The position numbers were made by a program, and so were the translations under genes. Under the pieces are notes generated by a model. It was not told the origin of the DNA, did no database searches, and worked only from the letters and a program-made list of their open reading frames with translations. From an uncultured Phascolarctobacterium sp. (GTDB lineage: Bacteria; Bacillota; Negativicutes; Acidaminococcales; Acidaminococcaceae), in NCBI GenBank assembly GCA_949295115.1, contig CASFJU010000011.1:44614-108613 (forward strand): a stretch of 64,000 nt of DNA, read 5' to 3'. Below, piece after piece: positions 1 to 7,792 of this stretch; position 1 is the first letter of the stretch, and the number at the start of each line of letters is the position of its first letter.

Positions 1-37
1 AATAACCCCGAATCCGTAATGGATTTGGGGTTATTTG
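1..37 (-). terminator. Rho-independent terminator hairpin of the DUF4127 gene
   Basis: A 15-bp inverted repeat with one G-U pair (arms AATAACCCCGAATCC and GGATTTGGGGTTATT, 5-base loop) lies just beyond the stop of the minus-strand DUF4127 gene. The window edge hides any T-run on the minus strand, so direction is inferred from the adjacent gene. Confidence 0.6.
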
Positions 38-46
38 CTGTCTGCG

Positions 47-1636
47 TTATTTTTTGTTTGTGGGCGTTACGCTGATTTCAAACAGCCTGTCCCACGGAAA
101 GCCGATTTTAAATTTAAAATCGCGGGTAAAATCGTATTTGCGTGCCAGCGTATTGCAGGTATCCTGCGCGATGGCAGCGACAGGCTTTTTCATCGAGCCT
201 AGTTTGTAAACGGCGGCGCTGTGGTTGTTCTTTTCAAGATAATCGGTCGCGTCGCGGCGTGCGTTGGATTGGTAGAACCAGTCATCCACAAGGCGCTGCT
301 GGATAAGTTTGGCGTTGTCTTCCGCGGTTATCTGCGGCGCTAAAACGCCCTGTGCAATGGCAAAGCCGATAGTGTTGTCGGCGGTGTTCCATCCATTGTA
401 GGCAGTTAGCTTCTGCAAGTTGCCGCGCTTGGCAAACTCGTTCATAAAGCCGTTGTCCGCACCGTTGGAATAGGCAACGTCCGCCAGCGAAACTTTATAG
501 CCTCTGGCAAAGTAGCCTTCCAGCTGGCTGATGGATTTTTTATCGGGTATTGAAGCAAAAAACTGATTGCTTGGCGCGGTGCTGTCCAGCATCACGCCGT
601 CTTTAGGAGTGTTTACTGCCAGCACAAAATCTGCTTTAGTAATATCCGCTGTGGCGCGTGCGTCGGCGGCAAGTATCTGCTGCGGCACGGATTCGCCCAG
701 CGTGCTGTCGGAATACTGCGGCACGGTCATGCGCCCGCTGCCTTCAGCATAATAGGTGTAAACCAGCGGGTGCGCGTTGTTCATTTCGTTAACGGCGCGG
801 GTCAAAAGCAGCATGCCAAGCTGGTCAACGCCCGGCAGAATCTGAAAAATCTGCTGCGAAAGCGCAAAAGCCTCGCGCTTGATGTGGCGTGCTTCCATGT
901 GCGTTGCCGACAGCGGCGCGTTATCATCTTTGCCGATGGCAAGATAATGGAAACGGTACTTGCCAGCCAGCTCCGTCAGCGATTTGTTGACGTTGTAATT
1001 TTTAATGCGCCTTTGCAGCCAGTCGTTTAAATCCTGCTCGGGCAGATTATTTTTTAACGCTTTTTTGGTCAGGCTTTCGCGGACATTCAGGCCGGTGAAG
1101 TCCTCTTTATCGACCAGTTCGGAATAACGGAAAATGGCCGGTCCGATTTCGCTGTAATAGGGCGGCTCCACATTGCCGAAGCTGGCGCGCGGCGTGCGCA
1201 TTAAAGTGCTGTAAATATACAGCGGCATCGGCAGTTTTTCGCGCAGCAGTTCCAAACGCTGCACGCGGCTTTGCAAAGTCGTATCGTCGTAAAAATGCGT
1301 GCGGCTGGCAACAAGCCCGCCGTAAATCAGCGCATCGCTGCTGATAATTGCCGCATCGGCGTCGGGTGCGTTTTCCATCAGCCATTCCCAAATTTTATCC
1401 GGGTCACCGTTGCGGTTGGCGGAAGCCAGATATTTTTGCGGCGGCGTCAGCACTTCGTAACCTGCCGCTTCCAGATTGGCAACAGGGTAGGTGTAAGTAA
1501 CCGGCCTGTCGTCCAGTGGGATATAAATAAACGTAGCTTTGTATTTTTCCTTGGCCTGTGCGCCCGGCATCAGCAGGCACACAAACAGCGCCGCCATAAA
1601 AATCCGCGCGGCGGCTTTATATAAATTTAATTTCAT
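47..1636 (-). CDS. Secreted DUF4127 family protein (copy A)
   Basis: A 529-residue protein with an N-terminal signal peptide (hydrophobic stretch at about residues 12-27, ending in an AQA-type cleavage site), so probably periplasmic or exported. Conserved blocks of the DUF4127 family are visible: IPLDDRPVTYTYP near the N-terminus, SSDALIYGGLVASR, GVDQLGMLLLTRA, VNTPKDGV, ADVAYSNGADN and GWNTADNTIGFA. The biochemical function of the family is not known to me. A full-length paralogue lies at 44993-46558 with the same blocks. The start at 1636 has a GGAG ribosome site upstream. It is the only minus-strand gene at this edge and is divergent from thrS. Confidence 0.85.
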   Translation of the reverse strand: MKLNLYKAAARIFMAALFVCLLMPGAQAKEKYKATFIYIPLDDRPVTYTYPVANLEAAGYEVLTPPQKYLASANRNGDPDKIWEWLMENAPDADAAIISSDALIYGGLVASRTHFYDDTTLQSRVQRLELLREKLPMPLYIYSTLMRTPRASFGNVEPPYYSEIGPAIFRYSELVDKEDFTGLNVRESLTKKALKNNLPEQDLNDWLQRRIKNYNVNKSLTELAGKYRFHYLAIGKDDNAPLSATHMEARHIKREAFALSQQIFQILPGVDQLGMLLLTRAVNEMNNAHPLVYTYYAEGSGRMTVPQYSDSTLGESVPQQILAADARATADITKADFVLAVNTPKDGVMLDSTAPSNQFFASIPDKKSISQLEGYFARGYKVSLADVAYSNGADNGFMNEFAKRGNLQKLTAYNGWNTADNTIGFAIAQGVLAPQITAEDNAKLIQQRLVDDWFYQSNARRDATDYLEKNNHSAAVYKLGSMKKPVAAIAQDTCNTLARKYDFTRDFKFKIGFPWDRLFEISVTPTNKK

Positions 1637-1731
1637 TCAATCATCTCCGTCAGTAATTTTACATTACCTTATATATTATAAGTTGAATTGCCGGTTTTTT
1701 CCAGTTTTAATAAAAATTATTTGCCGGGGAT

Positions 1732-1760
1732 TTGACAAGCGGCGCGCAGGTGCTTATAAT
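1732..1760 (+). promoter_or_regulatory. Sigma-70 promoter of thrS
   Basis: TTGACA at 1732-1737 and TATAAT at 1755-1760 are separated by 17 bases, a perfect consensus promoter. It lies about 30 bases before the T-box stem I. Confidence 0.85.
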
Positions 1761-1790
1761 ATAAACATAATTTGATATTTTATCAGTAAT

Positions 1791-2018
1791 GCGAAGGAAA
1801 AGGCGTTTGCACAGGCCTTACAGAAAAAGCTGCCGCGGCTGAGAGCAGCTTGGTACGGTAAACAGCCAGACCACCTTCAAACTATGCCCCGAACGTATAA
1901 GTAGGCGGCATCGTACACCGGCGTTAACGGTTAACTAAGAGGGCTGTTATGCAGCCAATCAGGGTGGAACCGCGGATTACTCCGTCCCTTTGCGAGGGAT
2001 GGAGTTTTTATTTTTTTC
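1791..2018 (+). promoter_or_regulatory. T-box riboswitch (threonine) controlling thrS
   Basis: The thrS leader contains the invariant T-box sequence AGGGTGGAACCGCG at 1961-1974. Stem I is closed by GAAGG (1793-1797) and CCTTC (1874-1878), and the triplet ACC (1870-1872), a threonine codon, sits at the specifier position just before an A and the closing strand. A terminator hairpin (arms about 1979-1990 and 1993-2004) with a long T-run to 2017 follows. Uncharged tRNA-Thr should pair with the specifier and the T-box bulge and allow read-through into thrS. The family mechanism is established; the specifier assignment is my reading of the fold. Confidence 0.93.
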
Positions 2019-2031
2019 AGGAGGTAAAATT

Positions 2032-3936
2032 ATGGTAAAAGTTACTTTAAAAGACGGCAGCGTAAGGGAATACGAAGATGGCGTAACCCTGCTTGAAGTT
2101 GCCAAAAGCTTATCGCAAAAACTTGGCAAGCAGGCTTTGCTTGCCGTTGTAGATGGGGACAACAAGGATTTGTCCGATAAACTGACGCATGATGCCAGCG
2201 TAGAATTTGTAGTTCCGGAAAGCGAAGAAGGTTTGCACGCCATCCGCCACACTGCGGCGCATGTTATGGCGCAGGCTATCCAGCACCTGTTCCCGGACGT
2301 TAAATTCGCCATCGGTCCTGCCATTGCCAACGGCTTTTATTACGACCTTGACAGCGAGCACGTTTTCACTCCGGAAGATCTTGCCGCTATCGAAAAAGAA
2401 ATGGCAAAAATCATTAAAGCCAACATTCCTCTCGTAAGGGCTGAAATCCCGCGTGCGGAAGCGCTGAAAATGTTTGAAGCCAAAAACGAAAAATATAAAG
2501 TTGAACTGATTAACGATTTGCCGGAGGATGCCGTTATCAGCACCTACACCCAGGGCGATTTTACCGATTTGTGCGCAGGCCCGCACTGTCCTTCCACCGG
2601 CAGGGTAAAAGCCTTTAAGCTGCAAAGCATTGCCGGTGCTTACTGGCGCGGCGACGAACACAACAAAATGCTGCAGCGTATTTACGGCACCGCGTTCCCC
2701 AGCAAGGAAGAACTTGACGCTTACCTGCACATGCTGGAAGAAGCCGCCAAGCGCGACCACCGCAAACTGGGCAAGGAGCTTGACCTGTTCAGCATTCAGG
2801 ATGAAGGCCCGGGCTTCCCGTTCTTCCATCCCAACGGCATGATTATTAAAAACACATTGATTGATTACTGGCGCCAGGTACACCGCCGTTATGGTTATTA
2901 CGAAATCCAGACCCCGATGATTCTTTCCCGCACCTTGTGGGAACGCAGCGGCCACTGGGACCATTACCGCGACAACATGTACTTCACCAAAATCGACGAG
3001 GCAGACTTTGCAATTAAACCGATGAACTGCCCGGGCGGCATGCTGTACTACCGTACTCATCCGCACAGCTACCGCGAACTGCCTTTGCGTGTGGGAGAAC
3101 TTGGCCTTGTACACCGCCACGAACTGAGCGGCGCGCTGCACGGCCTGTTCCGTGTACGCTGCTTTACGCAGGACGACGCGCACATCTTTATGACCACCGA
3201 CCAGATTAAAGATGTAATTCAGGAAACCATCCACCTGTTTGACGAAGTTTATGCAACCTTCGGTTTGAAATACCATGCAGAACTTTCTACCCGTCCGGAT
3301 GACAGCATGGGCGACGATGAAACATGGGAAAAAGCAACCAACGGCCTTAAAGCCGCGATGGATGACTTCGGCCTGCCGTACACCATTAACGAAGGCGACG
3401 GCGCATTCTACGGACCGAAGATTGACTTCCACCTGACGGACAGCATCGGCCGTACCTGGCAGTGCGGCACCATCCAACTGGATATGCTGCTGCCGGAAAA
3501 ATTTGATTTGACCTACACCGGCGAAGACGGATTGAAACACCGCCCGGTAATGATTCACCGCGTTGTTTACGGTTCTATCGAACGCTTCATCGGCATTTTG
3601 ATTGAAAACTATGCCGGTGCGTTCCCTACTTGGCTGGCTCCGTGCCAGGTACGCATCCTACCGATTACCGACAAACAGCATGACTACGCACAAAAACTGT
3701 ACGACAAAATGTTTGACATGGGCCTGCGCGTACACATGGATGACCGAAACGAAAAAATCGGTTACAAAATCCGCGAAGCGCAGATGCAGAAAGTACCGTA
3801 CATGCTCGTTATCGGCGACAAGGAAGTTGAAGAAGGCACCGTTGCAGTACGCCGCCGCGGCGAAGGCGACATCGGCGCAATGAAACAGGACGAATTCATT
3901 GCCATGCTGCAAAAAGAAATTGCCGAGAAGAAATAA
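2032..3936 (+). CDS. thrS: Threonine--tRNA ligase
   Basis: Charges tRNA-Thr with threonine in the cytoplasm. The 634-residue product has the full family layout: N-terminal TGS domain (about 1-62), editing domain with the HTAAH motif at residues 73-77, class II catalytic core with MNCPGGM (zinc-binding Cys), RVRCFTQDDAHIF and the C-terminal anticodon-binding domain. I chose ATG 2032 because AGGAGG lies 8 bases upstream; an in-frame upstream start at 1990 would fall inside the T-box terminator. It is a single-gene unit under T-box control, closed by a strong terminator. Confidence 0.97.
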   Translation: MVKVTLKDGSVREYEDGVTLLEVAKSLSQKLGKQALLAVVDGDNKDLSDKLTHDASVEFVVPESEEGLHAIRHTAAHVMAQAIQHLFPDVKFAIGPAIANGFYYDLDSEHVFTPEDLAAIEKEMAKIIKANIPLVRAEIPRAEALKMFEAKNEKYKVELINDLPEDAVISTYTQGDFTDLCAGPHCPSTGRVKAFKLQSIAGAYWRGDEHNKMLQRIYGTAFPSKEELDAYLHMLEEAAKRDHRKLGKELDLFSIQDEGPGFPFFHPNGMIIKNTLIDYWRQVHRRYGYYEIQTPMILSRTLWERSGHWDHYRDNMYFTKIDEADFAIKPMNCPGGMLYYRTHPHSYRELPLRVGELGLVHRHELSGALHGLFRVRCFTQDDAHIFMTTDQIKDVIQETIHLFDEVYATFGLKYHAELSTRPDDSMGDDETWEKATNGLKAAMDDFGLPYTINEGDGAFYGPKIDFHLTDSIGRTWQCGTIQLDMLLPEKFDLTYTGEDGLKHRPVMIHRVVYGSIERFIGILIENYAGAFPTWLAPCQVRILPITDKQHDYAQKLYDKMFDMGLRVHMDDRNEKIGYKIREAQMQKVPYMLVIGDKEVEEGTVAVRRRGEGDIGAMKQDEFIAMLQKEIAEKK

Positions 3937-3957
3937 GAGAAATTAACCCACAAAATT

Positions 3958-4005
3958 TAATCCCCTGTCAGAATGGATACTTCCATAATGGCAGGGGATT
4001 TTTTA
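3958..4005 (+). terminator. Intrinsic terminator after thrS
   Basis: Inverted repeat AATCCCCTGTCA / TGGCAGGGGATT followed by a T-run. It marks the left boundary between core genome and the AT-rich island. Confidence 0.9.
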
Positions 4006-4010
4006 TACTT

Positions 4011-4039
4011 TTTTCAATTATCTTAAAATATGGTATAAT
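4011..4039 (+). promoter_or_regulatory. Promoter of the type III R-M island operon
   Basis: TTTTCA at 4011-4016, a 17-base spacer and TATAAT at 4034-4039 preceded by TGG (an extended -10). It starts right after the thrS terminator. The roughly 190-base leader from here to the first gene at 4239 is very AT-rich, and I see no convincing fold or gene in it. Confidence 0.7.
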
Positions 4040-4238
4040 TTTATTAAAACTAAGTGCAGGTAGGTACAGTTTTTATGGAAATAATTAATAATCGTTATAA
4101 ACTATTTAAAGAAAATTTGAAAGTTATAATAAAAGTTTAGCGAAAAAATTTATCGCGCTTATCCACTTTACTATTTAATAAAAAGTTGAGTTGAATATGG
4201 AATTGAAAAGACTAAAAATGAATTAAGGAAATAAAAAA

Positions 4239-4958
4239 ATGAATAAAATAGATACAACATTTTTAACCTATGCTTGTAAAATTTTAGCTGATACAAATAC
4301 TGGGTTGAGTGGCTCCCAAATAATTGAATATTGTAATGCATATTCTTTGGATTTTAATAAAATTATAAAATATGTAGAGTATCCTTTTATGGCTCCTAAT
4401 AAGCGTACTGTTTTAAAAGAAAATTTACAATCGTTTTCTGCTGAAGAACAGTTTACAATAATAAAAGAATTATGCGAATTAGATCAATTTAGTGATAACG
4501 AGAAAATTATAAACCTAAAAGAACAATTGTTTATTCGGTATGGTTATTTAACAGCAGAAAAATTTAGTAATACAGAAGTGATAATAAAAACAAAACATTT
4601 GCTGTCTGATTTTCCTTTGGCATTAAAACAATATGAAGCAGCTTTAACTAAGTTTGAAGGGAATATTTTTGACCGCAATATTCTTGATGACATTAGATTG
4701 TCATTTGAATTGCTTTTAAAGAGTTTATTAAATAATGATAAATCATTAGAAAATCAAATTAGTTTGCTGGGAAATGTATTGAAAGATAAAAGCGTTTCAG
4801 TTGAAGTAAGAAGTATGCTTCAAAAATTGATTGATTATTATACAAAATATCAAAATAAAAATGTAAAACATAATGATAATATTAATAAAGACGAAATTGA
4901 GTATCTAATTGAATTAACGAGTGTCATGATGAAATTTTTAATTAAAGTATTAAAATAG
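4239..4958 (+). CDS. Unrecognised AT-rich protein, first gene of the type III R-M operon
   Basis: A 239-residue soluble, Lys/Asn/Ile-rich protein that I do not recognise with confidence. The last 100 residues are predicted helical, with a charged helix (DDIRLSFELLLKSLL, then NDKSLENQ) and a VKHNDN segment followed by an acidic helix. This layout recalls C-terminal HEPN-like domains of abortive-infection proteins, but that is inference. An AAGGAA ribosome site precedes ATG 4239. Its stop is 12 bases before the next gene, in an operon that ends with mod and res. Base composition differs sharply from neighbours: the 60 bases from 4861 hold only 12 G/C, against 35 in the 60 bases from 2641 in thrS. 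This indicates horizontal acquisition. Confidence 0.8.
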   Translation: MNKIDTTFLTYACKILADTNTGLSGSQIIEYCNAYSLDFNKIIKYVEYPFMAPNKRTVLKENLQSFSAEEQFTIIKELCELDQFSDNEKIINLKEQLFIRYGYLTAEKFSNTEVIIKTKHLLSDFPLALKQYEAALTKFEGNIFDRNILDDIRLSFELLLKSLLNNDKSLENQISLLGNVLKDKSVSVEVRSMLQKLIDYYTKYQNKNVKHNDNINKDEIEYLIELTSVMMKFLIKVLK

Positions 4959-4970
4959 AAGGTGTAAAGT

Positions 4971-5855
4971 ATGAGTAGAAAAAATATTTTTCAGCGTATT
5001 GTTGAGGAAAAGAATTATGGATTAGAAATTCAAAGATTAGAAAAGTTAATAAAATATGATGAAACGATAAAAGAAGGTTATTATAATTTATATAATGTAT
5101 TCTCGTATCAATATTATAATATTGAGAATTTTGTTAATAATTTTGCTTTTATGAATTGGAAATATAGATCAAATTGTTTAAATACTGAAGATATGCGTAA
5201 TATTTTAGGTATTAATAAAATTGCATATGAATATCAAAGTAATAGTCTCACAACCGAAAACATTTTAGACTATATTGAATATGTTTTTAATATAATATTA
5301 TTGGCAAAGAGAACCGTTGATAGAATGGGAAATTGTCAAATCGATAATGATATTTATACAGCAATTATTGAAAATATTAGAAATGTATTAGATAATTTAA
5401 ATTTTGAAACAAAATTTATTGATAACAATAATTGCGCAATTATTGTCGAAAAAAATCCTGCTGCCACTGCTGTTGCGGAAATCGTTGATGAAAATATTGC
5501 AGATGATGTAATACAGTATAATCATTATTTACTTAAAGGTGATATAGAAACTAAGAAAAAGATTTTGAATGTATTGGGAACTAAATTAGAACCACAGAGA
5601 ACGATAATAAGTTCTTTGAATAGTAAATTAGAAACAAATATCTTTTTTATGTTGAATAATTTAAATATAAGACACAATAATTGTGATGATAATGATAAGG
5701 GTAAATATAAACAATTTGTTGCTAGTATGAGGAAAGAGATATTAGAAGAATATTATGATGAACTTTATCAAATGATGTTACTGGCATTTTTGTTAATAGA
5801 CAATGTCGATAGAATGAATAAAATAGATGAATTAAAAAATAAAATAGGAGGCTAA
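4971..5855 (+). CDS. Unrecognised AT-rich protein, second gene of the type III R-M operon
   Basis: A 294-residue soluble protein, rich in Asn, Ile and Tyr, with no signal peptide or clear membrane segment. I do not recognise the family. A less AT-biased central stretch (about residues 160-185, AATAVAEIVDEN) may be a linker between two helical halves. The second half contains LEPQRTIISSLNSKLE and LNIRHNNCDDND, again an R/K-H-N segment close to a C-terminal helix, as in the gene before it. An AGGAGG site for mod (5846-5851) overlaps its last codons and its stop is 2 bases before mod, so the two genes are probably translationally coupled. A role in regulating, or acting with, the R-M enzyme is inferred only from position. 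Confidence 0.8.
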   Translation: MSRKNIFQRIVEEKNYGLEIQRLEKLIKYDETIKEGYYNLYNVFSYQYYNIENFVNNFAFMNWKYRSNCLNTEDMRNILGINKIAYEYQSNSLTTENILDYIEYVFNIILLAKRTVDRMGNCQIDNDIYTAIIENIRNVLDNLNFETKFIDNNNCAIIVEKNPAATAVAEIVDENIADDVIQYNHYLLKGDIETKKKILNVLGTKLEPQRTIISSLNSKLETNIFFMLNNLNIRHNNCDDNDKGKYKQFVASMRKEILEEYYDELYQMMLLAFLLIDNVDRMNKIDELKNKIGG

Positions 5856-5857
5856 CA

Positions 5858-7780
5858 ATGAACAAACCAAAGTTTGAAACGCCAGATATGGTGGAGAGAA
5901 ATATAGAAAAATTGGCGGAGTTGTTTCCAAATTGCGTTACGGAAACGCGCGGAGAGGACGGAAAACTTAAAAAAGCCGTTAATTTTGAAATGTTACAACA
6001 AATTTTAAGCACAGAGTTCCCCCCTGAGGGTGCGCGGGAGCGGTACGAGTTCACCTGGGTGGGGAAACGTGCGGCTATTGCTGAAGCCAATAAGCCTATT
6101 CGTAAAACTTTGCGGCCTTGTAAAGCTGAAAGTAAAAATTGGAATACGACTGAAAATTTATATATAGAAGGTGACAATTTAGAAGTTTTAAAACTGTTGC
6201 AGGAAAGTTATCTTGGCAAGGTTAAAATGATTTATATTGACCCGCCTTACAATACCGGCAACGATTTTATTTATCGTGATGATTTTAAACAAACGCAAGG
6301 AGAATACAACCAGCAAAGCGGAATGTTTGATGAGAACGATAACCGTTTGTTTAAAAATACTGAAACTAATGGGCGCTTTCATTCTGACTGGTGCAGTATG
6401 ATATATAGCCGTTTAATGCTTGCTAAAAACTTTTTGAGCGATGACGGTGTAATTTTTATTAGTATTGATGATAATGAACAGGATAATTTAAAGAAAATAT
6501 GTGATGAAGTGTTTGGTGAAAGTAATTTTATTGCTAATATTATTAGGAAAACAGGGGTAGGTTCTGCTGCAACTAATTCTGATTCAGAGTTAAGAAAGAT
6601 AAATGACTTTATATTATTGTATTGTAAAAATAAAAATTTTTGTAAATTGCGAAAAAAAGTAGTAGGAATTAAAACATATGAATTCAAAGATGAAAATGGA
6701 GACTATACTTTAGGATATTTTCAAGCTTCTGGGTCAGATGCAACAAGAGATGCAAGACCTAATATGTATTATCCTATTTATTTAACAAGTGATGGGAAAT
6801 TAACCATTTATAAAACTAATAATATTGTTCAGGTAATTCTTCCTGATAAAGTTAAAGGTAGAGATGGAAGGTGGATATGGAAAAATACAACATTTGAAGA
6901 TAGAAAAGATAAATTCATATATTTTGATGGAAAAACTATATATCGTAAAATCTATAAAAATAGTACTGAAGAAGAATTGAAATATCAAGTAGAAAAAGCT
7001 TGGGTTGAAGAGTTTTTAAATTCAGTTGGTACAACGGAATTTAAAAAATTGTTTAATGACAAAATACTTTTTGAACATCCAAAACCAACAGAGTTAATTA
7101 AATTTTTAATAAAATTAACTAATAATGCAAATGCTTTTACTATTTTAGATTTCTTTTCCGGCTCAAGTGCAACTGCTCATGCTGTTATGCAACTCAACGC
7201 GGAAGATGGCGGACACCGTAAATTTATAATGGTACAGCTGCCCGAAGTTTGTAATGAAAACAGCGAGGCTTTTAAAGCTGGTTATAAAAATATCTGCGAG
7301 ATTGGCAAAGAACGCATCCGCCGCGCTGGCGAAAAAATTAAAGCCAATAATCCGTTAACAACACAGGATTTAGACATTGGCTTTAGAGTGTTTAAAGTTG
7401 ACAGCAGCAATATGAACGATGTTTATTACAGTGCCGGTGAATATACGCAGGATATGCTGGCAGGATTGGAAGATAACATTAAACCGGACAGGACGGATTT
7501 AGATTTGCTGTTCGGCTGTCTGCTGGATTGGGGGCTGCCGATCTCACTGCCGTATACATCGGAACAGATTGAAAACTGTACGGTACACACTTATAACGAT
7601 GGCGATTTAATTGCCTGCTTTGATGAAAACGTTCCGGAAACTGTTATTAAAGAAATTGCCAAACGCAAACCGTTGCGTGCAGTGTTCCGCGATGCAAGTT
7701 TTAGCAACAGTCCGGAAAAAATTAATGTGACGGAAATTTTTAAAATGCTGGCCCCTGATACAGATATTAAAGTAATTTAA
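5858..7780 (+). CDS. mod: Type III restriction-modification methyltransferase subunit Mod
   Basis: Adenine-N6 DNA methyltransferase that also carries the sequence-recognition domain of a type III restriction enzyme. In the 640-residue protein the catalytic motif DPPYNTG is at residues 128-134 and the S-adenosylmethionine motif DFFSGSSATAHA starts at 431, the beta-class order typical of Mod subunits. The target recognition domain should lie between them (about 225-425). That central segment is far more AT-rich than both ends (9 G/C in the 60 bases from 6601; 24 in the 60 from 7561), pointing to an exchanged specificity domain. ATG 5858 has AGGAGG 6 bases upstream. res follows after 12 bases. 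The recognised site cannot be read from sequence. Confidence 0.93.
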   Translation: MNKPKFETPDMVERNIEKLAELFPNCVTETRGEDGKLKKAVNFEMLQQILSTEFPPEGARERYEFTWVGKRAAIAEANKPIRKTLRPCKAESKNWNTTENLYIEGDNLEVLKLLQESYLGKVKMIYIDPPYNTGNDFIYRDDFKQTQGEYNQQSGMFDENDNRLFKNTETNGRFHSDWCSMIYSRLMLAKNFLSDDGVIFISIDDNEQDNLKKICDEVFGESNFIANIIRKTGVGSAATNSDSELRKINDFILLYCKNKNFCKLRKKVVGIKTYEFKDENGDYTLGYFQASGSDATRDARPNMYYPIYLTSDGKLTIYKTNNIVQVILPDKVKGRDGRWIWKNTTFEDRKDKFIYFDGKTIYRKIYKNSTEEELKYQVEKAWVEEFLNSVGTTEFKKLFNDKILFEHPKPTELIKFLIKLTNNANAFTILDFFSGSSATAHAVMQLNAEDGGHRKFIMVQLPEVCNENSEAFKAGYKNICEIGKERIRRAGEKIKANNPLTTQDLDIGFRVFKVDSSNMNDVYYSAGEYTQDMLAGLEDNIKPDRTDLDLLFGCLLDWGLPISLPYTSEQIENCTVHTYNDGDLIACFDENVPETVIKEIAKRKPLRAVFRDASFSNSPEKINVTEIFKMLAPDTDIKVI

Positions 7781-7792
7781 GGGGGCGGCAAA

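Noticed and set aside
2110..3558. A 482-codon open frame on the minus strand opposite thrS
   Set aside because: It lies wholly inside thrS, has no ribosome site or family resemblance, and its His/Phe/Val-rich composition is typical of an antisense shadow.
4075..4140. A 21-codon frame (MEIINNRYKLF...) in the leader of the R-M island
   Set aside because: No ribosome site and low-complexity AT-rich DNA; frames of this length are expected by chance.
5858..7780. Possible phase-variable repeat in mod
   Set aside because: I looked for tetranucleotide or long homopolymer repeats as in phase-variable type III Mod genes and found none.
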